From contig NZ_BJLP01000009.1 of NCBI RefSeq assembly GCF_006538705.1, positions 1 through 64,000 on the forward strand: DNA of 64,000 nucleotides. The letters run 5' to 3'. Origin of the DNA: Cellulomonas uda. GTDB lineage: Bacteria > Actinomycetota > Actinomycetes > Actinomycetales > Cellulomonadaceae. The position numbers and the translations under genes were made by a program. Each line of letters opens with the position of its first letter. Position 1 is the stretch's first letter. The notes beneath the pieces were generated by a model. That model was given only the letters and a program-made list of their open reading frames with translations, did not search any database and had not been told where the DNA came from. Of this stretch, positions 8,593-16,666 are shown one piece after another.

Positions 8593-9702
8593 GTGGACGG
8601 CCAGATCAAGGTCCTCGTCGTCGAGGATGACGCCGACACGGGGCTGTTCGTCCGGACGGTGCTCGAGCGCCGCGCCGGGATGTCCGTGACCGTCCTCACC
8701 GACGCGCTCGGGGCGCTCGCGCACGCGACGACCAGGCCCGTCGACCTCGTGATCACCGACATCCAGCTCCCCGGCATGTCCGGGCTCGAGCTGCTGCGCG
8801 AGCTGCGGCGCGCCGTGCCCGGCCTCCCCGTCATCGTCATGACCGCGTTCGCGAGCGTCGACTACGCCGTCGACGCGCTGCACGAGCAGGCCGACGACTT
8901 CCTGGTCAAGCCCGTGTCCGCGGCGGACCTCACCGAGCGCGCCACGCAGATCGCCGAACGCGGGCGCGCGCGGCGCGAGGCGGACCGCGGTGCGGTCGTG
9001 CTCGCCGTCGGCGCGCACCCCGACGACGTCGAGATCGGGATCGGCGCGACGCTCGCGTCCCACCGCGACGCGGGCGACACGGTCGTCGTGCTCACGATGT
9101 CCTGCGGGGCGGTCGGCGGCGCGACCGCGGACCGGCGGCACGAGGCGCTCGCCGCCGCGGGCGTCGTCGGCGCGCGGCTGTTCCTGCTCGACTTCGTCGA
9201 CACGCAGCTCGAGTCCGCACCGGACCTCATCCCCGCGGTCGAGCGGACCGTCGCCGAGGTCAGGCCCACCGTCGTCTACACGCACTCGGTGCATGACCGG
9301 CACCAGGACCACCGGGCGGTGCACCGCGCCGTGCAGGTCGCGTCCCGTGAGGTGCCCACGCTCGGCTGCTTCCAGAGCCCGTCCTCGACCATCGACTACC
9401 GGCCCACGCGGTTCGTGACCGTCGACGGGTACCTCGACGTGAAGCTCGAGATGCTCGCGGCGTTCACCTCGCAGTCCCACCGCGTCTACATGGACCCCGA
9501 CGCGGTGCGGTCCGCGGCGCGGTACTGGGCGAGGTTCGGCACGGGGACCTACGTCGAGCCGCTCGAGATGGTGCGCGCCGCGGGCGGCGTGCCGTCGTCG
9601 GGCGCGCGTATGGCCGCCGACGAGCGCGCCGACGACAAGGCCCGAGGCAGGGCCGGCGGCGGCGCCGGCCGCGACACGCAGGACGGATCGGTGAACGCAT
9701 GA
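8593..9702 (+). CDS. Response regulator receiver fused to PIG-L deacetylase
   Basis: About 369 residues. Residues 5-120 are a CheY-like receiver: acidic pair in VVEDDAD, phosphoacceptor Asp near residue 56 in ITDIQLPG, Thr in VMTAF and Lys in LVKP. Residues about 135-300 are a LmbE/PIG-L deacetylase with the zinc motif AHPDD (141-145) and HxxH in HDRHQDHRAVH. PIG-L enzymes remove acetyl from N-acetylglucosaminyl groups. Start is GTG 8593, or TTG one codon earlier, behind AAGGGGGG. This is the first gene of a six-gene operon that ends with a histidine kinase, so phosphorylation may directly gate deacetylation. A receiver carrying this output domain is unusual. Confidence 0.9.
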   Translation: MDGQIKVLVVEDDADTGLFVRTVLERRAGMSVTVLTDALGALAHATTRPVDLVITDIQLPGMSGLELLRELRRAVPGLPVIVMTAFASVDYAVDALHEQADDFLVKPVSAADLTERATQIAERGRARREADRGAVVLAVGAHPDDVEIGIGATLASHRDAGDTVVVLTMSCGAVGGATADRRHEALAAAGVVGARLFLLDFVDTQLESAPDLIPAVERTVAEVRPTVVYTHSVHDRHQDHRAVHRAVQVASREVPTLGCFQSPSSTIDYRPTRFVTVDGYLDVKLEMLAAFTSQSHRVYMDPDAVRSAARYWARFGTGTYVEPLEMVRAAGGVPSSGARMAADERADDKARGRAGGGAGRDTQDGSVNA

Positions 9703-10691
9703 CGCGGGTGCTCGTGACCGGGGTCGGAGGACCCGCCGGGGTGGCGGTGGTCCGCTCGCTGCTGCGGCGCGGCGACGTCGAGGTCTACGCCGCGGACATG
9801 GACCGCTGGGCGAGCGGCATCTACCTGGTGCCGCCCGAGCGCAGACGGCTCGTCCCCGCGGGGCTCGCCCCGCACTTCGTCGACACCGTGCTCGAGATGT
9901 GCGCCTCGGACGGCATCGAGGTGCTCTACCCGACGGTCGACGTCGAGCTCCCCCGCATCGCCGCGCAGCGCGAAAGGTTCACTCAGGTCGGCACGCGCGT
10001 CGCGTCACCCGAGCTGCGCACGCTCGAGACCGCGCTCGACAAGCTGACGCTCGCGCGGACGTGCGCGCACGTCACCTACGTCCCGCGCACCGAGCTGGTC
10101 GGCACGCCGCAGGCGATCAGCGGCTGGCAGTTCCCCGTGATCGTCAAGCCGCGCCGCGGGGCCGGGTCGCGCGGTGTCCGCGTGATCGCGACGGCGGCCG
10201 AGCTCGACGCGGTGCACGACGACGAGGACCTGCTGGTGCAGGAGCTGCTGCCGGGCGAGGAGTTCTCCGTCGACGTGTTCGCGGACCTCGACGGCCACGT
10301 GGTCGCCGCGGTGCCGCGGTCCCGGCTGCGGGTCGACTCGGGCGTGGCGGTCGCGGGTGTCACGGTGCAGGACGAGCGGCTCGTCGCGGCGGCCACCGCC
10401 ATCGCGGAGGCGATCGGGCTGACCACGGTCGCCAACGTGCAGCTCAAGCTCACGGCCGACGGCACACCCGGGCTGCTCGAGGTCAACCCCCGGTTCCCGG
10501 GTGCCATGCCGCTGACCATCGCCGCGGGCGTCGACATGCCGTCGCTCGTGCTCGACGCGGTCCTGGGCCTGCCGGTGCCGCGCCACGTGGAGTTCGTCGA
10601 GGTCGCCAACGTGCGCTACCTCGAGGACGTGTTCCTGCCGGTCGGCGACGTCCTGCCCCCGATCGAGCCACCGCCCGCGCCGGAGGGCTGA
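9699..10691 (+). CDS. ATP-grasp ligase (CarB/PylC-like)
   Basis: 330 residues. The N-terminal pre-ATP-grasp Rossmann-like domain begins VLVTGVGGPAGVAVVRSL. The ATP-grasp domain contains PVIVKPRRGAGSRGVRV (about residues 147-163), LLVQELLPGEEFSVDVF and the metal-binding LLEVNPRFPG. Such enzymes couple a carboxylate to an amine or similar nucleophile using ATP. The start overlaps the previous stop as ATGA (9699-9702), indicating translational coupling. In context it may add an amino-acid or amide substituent to a polysaccharide precursor; this is inference. Confidence 0.88.
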   Translation: MTRVLVTGVGGPAGVAVVRSLLRRGDVEVYAADMDRWASGIYLVPPERRRLVPAGLAPHFVDTVLEMCASDGIEVLYPTVDVELPRIAAQRERFTQVGTRVASPELRTLETALDKLTLARTCAHVTYVPRTELVGTPQAISGWQFPVIVKPRRGAGSRGVRVIATAAELDAVHDDEDLLVQELLPGEEFSVDVFADLDGHVVAAVPRSRLRVDSGVAVAGVTVQDERLVAAATAIAEAIGLTTVANVQLKLTADGTPGLLEVNPRFPGAMPLTIAAGVDMPSLVLDAVLGLPVPRHVEFVEVANVRYLEDVFLPVGDVLPPIEPPPAPEG

Positions 10692-11434
10692 TGGTGCCGT
10701 CCCCGCCACCGTCGCCCGCCGAGGACCACCACGTCCACTCGACGTTCTCCGACGACGCCGTCAGCACCCCGCAGGAGAACCTCGCGGCGGCGCTCGAGCG
10801 CGGGCTGCGCGTCGTGCGGATGGTCGACCACGTCCGTGCGACGACGGCGGACGTGCCGCAGCGGCTCGACGCGCTCGCGCGGCTGCCACGCGCCGCGGGT
10901 CTGCGCGTCGAGACCGGCGTCGAGGCGAAGATCCTCGACGTCGCGGGCGGGGTCGACGCCCCGGCGGACGTGCTGCGCGCCGCGGGCGGCCCCGGCGGCG
11001 TCGACCGCGTGCTGCTCGCCGACCACCAGCTGCCCGGCCCGGACGGGCCGTGGAGCCCTCGCCGCACGCGCGAGGCGATGGCCGCGGGCGACGTGACCGC
11101 GGCCGACGTGCTCGCGATGCTCGTCGACGGGACCGTCGCCGCCCTGCGGCGCACCCCCGCCGCGCAGCTCGCGCACCCGCTGTCGCTCGTCCCCAAGCTC
11201 GGCCTGACGGAGGACGACGTGAGCGACGAGCACCTCGACGCGATCGCCGCCGCCGCGCTCGCGGCCGGCGCGCTCGTCGAGGTCAACGAGAAGTGGCGGT
11301 GCCCGGGACCGCGCGCGGTCGCCCGGTGGCGTGCGGCGGGCGTGCCGCTCGTCGCCTCGACCGACGCGCACGACGCGCGCGACGTCGGCCGCTACGACTG
11401 GCTCCGGCGGTCGGCCGGGGCGGGGGAGCCGTGA
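10691..11434 (+). CDS. PHP-domain metallo-phosphoesterase
   Basis: 247 residues. Metal ligands typical of PHP proteins are visible: EDHHVHSTFSDD near the N-terminus (HxH...D), MVDHVR, a Glu in ETGVEAKI, LLADHQL, AHPLSLV and the C-terminal STDAHD. Relatives include histidinol phosphatase HisK and other phosphoesterases acting on small phosphorylated metabolites. Start ATG shares one base with the preceding TGA (10691), so it is tightly coupled to the ATP-grasp gene. It may dephosphorylate a sugar or amino-acid intermediate of the same pathway; the substrate is unknown. Confidence 0.85.
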   Translation: MVPSPPPSPAEDHHVHSTFSDDAVSTPQENLAAALERGLRVVRMVDHVRATTADVPQRLDALARLPRAAGLRVETGVEAKILDVAGGVDAPADVLRAAGGPGGVDRVLLADHQLPGPDGPWSPRRTREAMAAGDVTAADVLAMLVDGTVAALRRTPAAQLAHPLSLVPKLGLTEDDVSDEHLDAIAAAALAAGALVEVNEKWRCPGPRAVARWRAAGVPLVASTDAHDARDVGRYDWLRRSAGAGEP

Positions 11435-12924
11435 TGGCGCACGACGCGCTCGTCGTGCTGCTCGTCGCGCTCGTGGTGTGCGGGGCGGTCCCCGTGCTGG
11501 TCGGTCTCGTGCAGTACCTCCTGGTCCCCGTCCACGCGGTGCGCAACCACCTGCGCGACGCCTCGCCGTACCTGCCGCGCGTCGTCGTGATCGTGCCCGC
11601 GTGGAACGAGGGGGCCGTGCTCGCGCCCTCGCTCGAGCGGCTCATGCGCCTGGAGTACCCGCCCGACCGGCTCAGGGTCTTCGTCGTCGACGACGCCTCG
11701 ACCGATGACACCCCGCAGGTCGTCCAGGCCAAGGCCGCCGAGCACCCGGGCCGGATCGTGCACCTGCGCCGCGCACTGGGCGGTCAGGGCAAGGCGCACA
11801 CGCTCAACCACGGCATCGAGCAGGCGCTCGCGGACGACTGGATGCAGGCGCTGCTCATCATGGACGCCGACGTCATCTACCGCCCCGACGCGCTGCGCAA
11901 GATGACGCGGCACCTCGCCGACGAGCGCGTCGGCGCGGTCACCGCCTACATCCGCGAGGGCAGCGCGCGGCCCGGCTCGGTCGCGCGGTTCATCGGCTAC
12001 GAGTACGTGACGGCGCAGGCCGCGGCACGCCGCGCGCAGAACGTGCTCGGCGCGATGGCGTGCCTCGCGGGCGGCGCGCAGCTGCACTCGCGCACGAACC
12101 TCGAGTCGATCGGCGGGCGCGTCGACACCACGACCCTCGCCGAGGACACGTTCACCACGTTCCTCACCCAGCTCGACGGCCGCGAGGTGGTGTTCGAGCC
12201 CGCGGCGGTCGTGGCGGCCGAGGAGCCGGACTCCGTGCGCGCGCTGTGGAAGCAGCGCGTGCGCTGGGCGCGCGGCAACGTCCAGATCACGCGGCGGTTC
12301 TCCGACGTGTGGTTCCGCCGCCCGTGGCCGCTGCGCCGCGGCGGGCAGCGGCTCGGGTCCTGGACGTTCGGGCTCATCTGGTTCTCCGTCTACATGCTGC
12401 CCGTCGCGATCGTCCTGGCGACCGCCGGCCTCGTCGGGCTGCACCTGCTCGACTCGGCGGTCGCGCTGACCGCGTTCCGTGCCCTGTGGTGGCTCGGGGT
12501 CGTCGCGTACGTGTACATCACCGTCACGACGCTCCTGCTCGACCGCGAGACCGCGGGCCGGGCGTGGTTCCAGGCGTTCACGTTCCCCGGCCTGCTGGCG
12601 CTCGTCGTCATGACCGCCGCGTGGGTGCCCGGCCTGTGGGAGGAGCGCGTGCCGGCGCTGTTCGGCCTGCGGATGACCGACCAGGGGCGCGACGCGTGGC
12701 AGCTCGCGCTGTACGCGTGGCCGCTCGTCGCGATGCTCGTCGCGCCCGTCGTGCGGGCCGTCGACGGCGTGCGCGGCGTCAAGGTGCTCGCCACGCCGCT
12801 GCTGTACGTGATCGGATACGGCCCCGTGCTGTGCGCCATCACGCTGGACGCGTACGTCAAGCAGTGGCGCGGGGCCTCCGCGCAGTGGGACAAGACCGAG
12901 AAGACGGGACGGGTCGTGGGATGA
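11434..12924 (+). CDS. Processive family 2 glycosyltransferase (PNAG/cellulose synthase-like)
   Basis: 496 residues. One N-terminal transmembrane helix (LVVLLVALVVCGAVPVLVGL) precedes a GT-A domain with VIVPAWNEGAV, VVDDAST, the DxD motif DADV (144-147), the acceptor-site LAEDT and the processivity motif QRVRW (274-278). Three or four more helices follow. This D, DxD, ED, QxxRW set is that of inner-membrane polysaccharide synthases such as PgaC/IcaA, HasA and BcsA. With a PIG-L deacetylase in the operon, a partly deacetylated GlcNAc polymer is a reasonable product, but sequence does not settle the sugar. Start ATG 11434 shares a base with the previous stop. Confidence 0.9.
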   Translation: MAHDALVVLLVALVVCGAVPVLVGLVQYLLVPVHAVRNHLRDASPYLPRVVVIVPAWNEGAVLAPSLERLMRLEYPPDRLRVFVVDDASTDDTPQVVQAKAAEHPGRIVHLRRALGGQGKAHTLNHGIEQALADDWMQALLIMDADVIYRPDALRKMTRHLADERVGAVTAYIREGSARPGSVARFIGYEYVTAQAAARRAQNVLGAMACLAGGAQLHSRTNLESIGGRVDTTTLAEDTFTTFLTQLDGREVVFEPAAVVAAEEPDSVRALWKQRVRWARGNVQITRRFSDVWFRRPWPLRRGGQRLGSWTFGLIWFSVYMLPVAIVLATAGLVGLHLLDSAVALTAFRALWWLGVVAYVYITVTTLLLDRETAGRAWFQAFTFPGLLALVVMTAAWVPGLWEERVPALFGLRMTDQGRDAWQLALYAWPLVAMLVAPVVRAVDGVRGVKVLATPLLYVIGYGPVLCAITLDAYVKQWRGASAQWDKTEKTGRVVG

Positions 12925-13100
12925 CGGGTCATGGCATGGCGGGTCCGACGAGCGGGCAGCCGCCCGTGCGGCTGGACCAGCGCGCCCTGGAGCGCGAGAT
13001 CCGCGCCGATGCGCGCGCCGAGCGCCGGGTGCTCGCCGTCGGGCTCGTCGCGGCCGTCGTGACCATCGCCGCCCTCGCGCTGCTGTCGACGCTGCGATGA
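12921..13100 (+). CDS. 59-residue single-span membrane protein
   Basis: A small protein with a polar, charge-rich N-terminal half (residues 1-36) and one transmembrane helix (about 37-56, RVLAVGLVAAVVTIAALALL). No family recognised. It overlaps both neighbours by ATGA (12921-12924 and 13097-13100), so it is a real, coupled gene rather than filler. By position it resembles the small accessory subunits of polysaccharide synthases such as PgaD/IcaD, but it is shorter and has only one helix, so this comparison is inference. Confidence 0.75.
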   Translation: MTGHGMAGPTSGQPPVRLDQRALEREIRADARAERRVLAVGLVAAVVTIAALALLSTLR

Positions 13101-14896
13101 GCACGCCACCGGGAGTGGACCGCCGCAGGCGGGGCTCGGGGTTCCTGCGGTTCGTCTCGCGGTACACCGGCCCCGAGGCGGGCGTCGTCGAGCGGCAGCT
13201 GCCGTTCGTGCTCGCCTTCTCCGTCGGCATGGTCGTCCTCGCGGTCGTCGACGTGGTCGTCGACCCGACGCTCGTGCTCGCGTCCGCGATCGTGACCGTC
13301 GCTGTGCTGGTGCTCGCGGTCACGCTGCCGTGGCGCCGGTGGCCGGCCTGGGCGGCGGACGTGCTGCCCGTGGCCTCGCTCGGCGCGGTGTCGCTGCTGC
13401 GGGCCGGCACGGGAGGGCCCAGCTCGGTGCTCGCGGCGCTGCTGTTCATCCCGGTGCTCACGCTCGCGTCCCAGCGCGGGCGACGGGGCGTGACGCTCGC
13501 GACGGTGTGCGTCGTGCTCGTCGTGTTCACGCCCGCCGTCATCGACCCGAGCACGTTCACCTCCCTCACCGTCGCGCGCGCCGTCGTCGTCGCGCTCGTC
13601 GCGTTCGTCCTCGCGCTCGTCTCGCACGAGACCACCGAGCGCCTGCGGGTGCGCAACGCCGCGCTCGACCGGTTGCGCGTGGACCAGGACGAGCTGCTCG
13701 ACCTGGTGCGCACCGACGCGGAGGTGATCGCGCGCGTCGCCGCGGCCCGCGAGTCCGCGCTCGAGCAGATGGTCGCGGTGATCGACTCCGCGACCGAGCA
13801 GGCGATCATCGCGACCGACGCCGACGGCGTGATCCAGGTGTTCAACGCGGGAGCCGAGCGCCTGCTCGGTCACGCGCAGGGCTCCGTGGTCGGCCGCCTG
13901 CGGCTCACCGCGCTGCACGACCCGGACGAGCTGCGCGAGCGGTACCGCAGCGCGACCGGCCACGACGTGCGCGGTGAGGGCGAGCAGGCCGACCGGCGTC
14001 TGCTCGACGTGGTCGTGTCCCCCGCGCGGGGCGACGGCTCGAACGTGCGCGACTGGACGTGGGTGCGGCGCGACGGCGAGCGCCGGACCGTGCGGCTCGC
14101 GGTCACGCGTCGCGTCGAGGGCGACGGGGCGAGCAGCGGCTTGGTCGTCGTCGCCACCGACGTCACCGCCGAGCGCGAGGCGGCGGCGTTCAAGGACCAG
14201 TTCGTCAGCCTCGTCAGCCACGAGCTGCGCACGCCCCTGACCGCGGTGCTCGGCTACCTCGAGCTCCTGCAGGACGGGCCGGACCCGCTGTCCGACGAGC
14301 AGCGCGAGTACGTGACGATCATCGAGCGCAACGCGCGCCGCCAGCTGCGGCTCGTGAGCGACCTGCTGCTCACCGCGCAGGTGGACGCGGGCACGTTCCA
14401 GGTCTCCCCCACGCGGATCGACCTCGCCGACGTGGTGCGGTCCTCGGTGGCCTCCGCCGCGTACGCCGCGCAGAACGCGGGCGTCACGCTCACGCAGGAC
14501 GTCGCACCGACCCCCGTGGTGGCCGACGCGACCCGGCTCGCGCAGGTCGTCGACAACCTGCTGACCAACGCGATCAAGTTCACGCGGCCCGGGGGCACGG
14601 TCGTGGTGTCGGTCGCGCCCGGCCCGCCCGACGAGTCGGGGCGGACGGGTGCCGTCCTGGAGGTCAGCGACTCGGGAGTCGGCATCGCGCCCGACGAGAT
14701 CGCACGGCTCACCCAGCGGTTCTTCCGCGCGGCGTCCGCGCAGCGCGGCGCCGTCCCGGGCGTCGGGCTCGGGCTGTCGATCGCCAAGGCGGTGGTCGAC
14801 GCGCACGGTGGGACGCTGGACGTCGCGAGCACCCTGGGGGAGGGCACGACGATGACCGTGCGCCTGCCGGCGCAGCCGGAGGACCCGCGCGGCTGA
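13097..14896 (+). CDS. PAS-domain sensor histidine kinase
   Basis: 599 residues. Five or six membrane helices at residues about 35-170 form a MASE-like sensor, followed by a short coiled segment, a PAS domain (about 220-350, AIIATDADGVIQVFNAGAER), a HisKA box with phosphoacceptor His375 in SLVSHELRTPL, and a HATPase with the N box DNLLTNAIKF, G1 DSGVGI and G2 VGLGLS. All catalytic motifs look intact. It is the last gene of the operon that begins with the receiver-PIG-L fusion, and no other response regulator gene is nearby, so that fusion is the obvious partner. Confidence 0.93.
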   Translation: MSTPPGVDRRRRGSGFLRFVSRYTGPEAGVVERQLPFVLAFSVGMVVLAVVDVVVDPTLVLASAIVTVAVLVLAVTLPWRRWPAWAADVLPVASLGAVSLLRAGTGGPSSVLAALLFIPVLTLASQRGRRGVTLATVCVVLVVFTPAVIDPSTFTSLTVARAVVVALVAFVLALVSHETTERLRVRNAALDRLRVDQDELLDLVRTDAEVIARVAAARESALEQMVAVIDSATEQAIIATDADGVIQVFNAGAERLLGHAQGSVVGRLRLTALHDPDELRERYRSATGHDVRGEGEQADRRLLDVVVSPARGDGSNVRDWTWVRRDGERRTVRLAVTRRVEGDGASSGLVVVATDVTAEREAAAFKDQFVSLVSHELRTPLTAVLGYLELLQDGPDPLSDEQREYVTIIERNARRQLRLVSDLLLTAQVDAGTFQVSPTRIDLADVVRSSVASAAYAAQNAGVTLTQDVAPTPVVADATRLAQVVDNLLTNAIKFTRPGGTVVVSVAPGPPDESGRTGAVLEVSDSGVGIAPDEIARLTQRFFRAASAQRGAVPGVGLGLSIAKAVVDAHGGTLDVASTLGEGTTMTVRLPAQPEDPRG

Positions 14897-14915
14897 CGGG
14901 CGTCGCGGCGGGCCG

Positions 14916-15167
14916 TCAGGGGGTCGCGGTCGGCGCCGGCGCGTCGAGCGGCGCGGGTGCGAAGTCGACCGCCGTGCCCACCGTCGCCGGGACCTCGACC
15001 GAGTCGGTGAACTGCGCGGACGTGGGCGTCAGCCGGGGTCCGACGAGCGCGGCGAGGCCGAGCAGCACCGTCACGACGAGCCGGACCAGCGACCCGCGGT
15101 CGACCGCGAGGAACTCCCGGCGCGCACGCCGGTCCTCAGCGCCGTGCTCAGCCGTGGAGGACCGCAT
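14916..15167 (-). CDS. Small SipW-tagged secreted protein
   Basis: 83 residues from ATG 15167, which lies inside the last codons of the signal peptidase gene (20-bp overlap) with GAGAGG upstream; an in-frame ATG at 15221 would add 18 residues. A charged N-terminus and one hydrophobic helix (LVRLVVTVLLGLAALVG) are followed by TPTSAQFTDS, which resembles the TTSALFTDQ processing region of the TasA-like protein two genes upstream. The remaining 30 residues are Pro/Ala/Thr-rich. It is probably a second substrate of the adjacent SipW-type peptidase. Confidence 0.7.
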   Translation of the reverse strand: MRSSTAEHGAEDRRARREFLAVDRGSLVRLVVTVLLGLAALVGPRLTPTSAQFTDSVEVPATVGTAVDFAPAPLDAPAPTATP

Positions 15168-15867
15168 CGAGGTACCTCTCGTCCGGTGGCGGCGTGCGGG
15201 GACGGCGGGCGCGCGCCTCACGCACCGCGAGCAGCTCGAGGACGCCCAGGGCGAGCAGCGGTGGCACGAGCATCACGGCCCGCCCGACCGCGGAGCTCGC
15301 CCACTGCAGCACCCATCCCCACCCGGGGTGGACGTCGAGCACGATGCCGCGCACGCGCGTGTACGGCGTCGCGTTCGGGTCGTTCTCCGCGTTCGCGTCG
15401 CCCTTCGTCACGATGTACGGGCTCGTGATCACGTCGCCGGCGGCGTCGCGCACCTCGACCATCGTCCCCGTGGCGTCCTGCTCGAGCTTCGGCAGGCTGA
15501 CCAGGTCGACGATGCGGTGGGTCACCATCTGCCGGGAGCCCAGCGGCCAGAACGAGATGATCTGGCCGACCTTGAGCTGGGACGGGTCGTCGACCTTGCG
15601 CATGACGACCGCGTCTCCCGCGTCGAACACGGGCGACATCGACCCCGACGTCACGATGAGCAGGCGCTGGTCGCGCGCCTGGAACCACAGCGGGACGGCG
15701 AGCGACGCGGTGAACGCGAGCGTCCCGACCGCGACGACCGTCCACAGCGCGACGGACGTCAGCAGACGCCACCGGGGACGACGCCGAGCCGGCTCGGGGC
15801 GGGCCGGGCGGCGCTGTGCGCGCCGCTCGCCCTCGAGCCGGATCGGTTGCCGCGGCGGACGAGGCAT
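15148..15867 (-). CDS. sipW: SipW-type signal peptidase I
   Basis: 239 residues. After a basic N-terminus there is one helix (LLTSVALWTVVAVGTLAFTASLA), then the catalytic Ser in TSGSMSPVFDAGD, a MVTHRIV strand and YIVTKGDANAENDP. In this ER/archaeal-type subfamily a His replaces the Lys general base of ordinary bacterial SPase I; MVTHRI provides it. A second helix near the C-terminus (AVMLVPPLLALGVLELLAV) is also typical of SipW. SipW processes TasA/camelysin precursors, and a gene for such a protein lies 10 bp upstream. Confidence 0.93.
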   Translation of the reverse strand: MPRPPRQPIRLEGERRAQRRPARPEPARRRPRWRLLTSVALWTVVAVGTLAFTASLAVPLWFQARDQRLLIVTSGSMSPVFDAGDAVVMRKVDDPSQLKVGQIISFWPLGSRQMVTHRIVDLVSLPKLEQDATGTMVEVRDAAGDVITSPYIVTKGDANAENDPNATPYTRVRGIVLDVHPGWGWVLQWASSAVGRAVMLVPPLLALGVLELLAVREARARRPRTPPPDERYLDAVLHG

Positions 15868-15877
15868 CGCGCAGGGG

Positions 15878-16558
15878 TCAGGCGCCGGACTCGTCGGGGT
15901 CGGCCGGGTCGAACGTGATCTGGCGCGCGTCGAAGGTCAGCTCGAGCGTGGTCGACGTGTCCTGGAAGGAGTTGTCGGCGGTCTCGTCGAAGTCGATGCG
16001 GACGCACAGGTCCTCGGACGCGGTCGCGTTGAGGAACCGGTTGCCGGTCGCCTCGTCGACGCCGGGCGTCCCGACGATCGGGGTGTCGCTCGTCGCGAGC
16101 CCGAACGTGCCGGGAGCGCCGCTCTGGCCGATGCGGTTGGTCGCCGTCGACGTCCCCGCGAGCGTGCACGTCGACGTGTCGTAGATGCTGACGCGCAGCG
16201 CGCTCGACAGGTCCGCCGTGTCGCCCGAGCGGTCGTCCGCGCGGTAGCTGATCGCGTACTGGTAGCGCAGCGAGCCGTTGTTGCTGACCGTGACCGGCGC
16301 GACGACGGACGCCCCGGGGAGCATGTTGTCGACCGGCACCGAGAACTCGAGCTGGCCGAGCTCGAGGTTCACGCGGCCGGTGGTGATCGCGTCGTTCGCC
16401 TTCTCCTGGTCGGTGAACAGCGCCGACGTGGTCAGCGAGGTGACGCCCAGGGCCGCCAGGCCGACGATCGTGACGGTCGCCCACAGGCGGCGCCGGCGGG
16501 CCTTGTCGGCCTGCGCCGGGGCAGGGTTGACCATCTCCTCGATCAGGTCGTCCATCAT
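15878..16558 (-). CDS. TasA/camelysin-like matrix-fibre protein
   Basis: 226 residues. An N-terminal tail of about 24 residues precedes a SipW-type signal helix (LWATVTIVGLAALGVTSL) and the cleavage region TTSALFTDQEKA. The mature part begins ANDAITTGRVNLELGQLEFSV and has an Ig-like composition with a VSNNGSLRYQY strand and two cysteines (in DTSTCTLAG and SEDLCVRID) that could form a disulfide. These match the TasA/CalY family of secreted fibre or biofilm-matrix proteins. It is the first gene of the unit with sipW; SD GAGGGGGG lies 9 nt before ATG 16558. No metalloprotease motif is visible. Confidence 0.85.
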   Translation of the reverse strand: MMDDLIEEMVNPAPAQADKARRRRLWATVTIVGLAALGVTSLTTSALFTDQEKANDAITTGRVNLELGQLEFSVPVDNMLPGASVVAPVTVSNNGSLRYQYAISYRADDRSGDTADLSSALRVSIYDTSTCTLAGTSTATNRIGQSGAPGTFGLATSDTPIVGTPGVDEATGNRFLNATASEDLCVRIDFDETADNSFQDTSTTLELTFDARQITFDPADPDESGA

Positions 16559-16666
16559 CGTGCGGTTCCCCCCTCGGGCGGGTCTCGGCTGACACCACGG
16601 GTACTCGGCTCATCGACGCGACGGCCCCGTGACTTGAGCGGTTGGCCCGACTTTCTCCGGATGATC

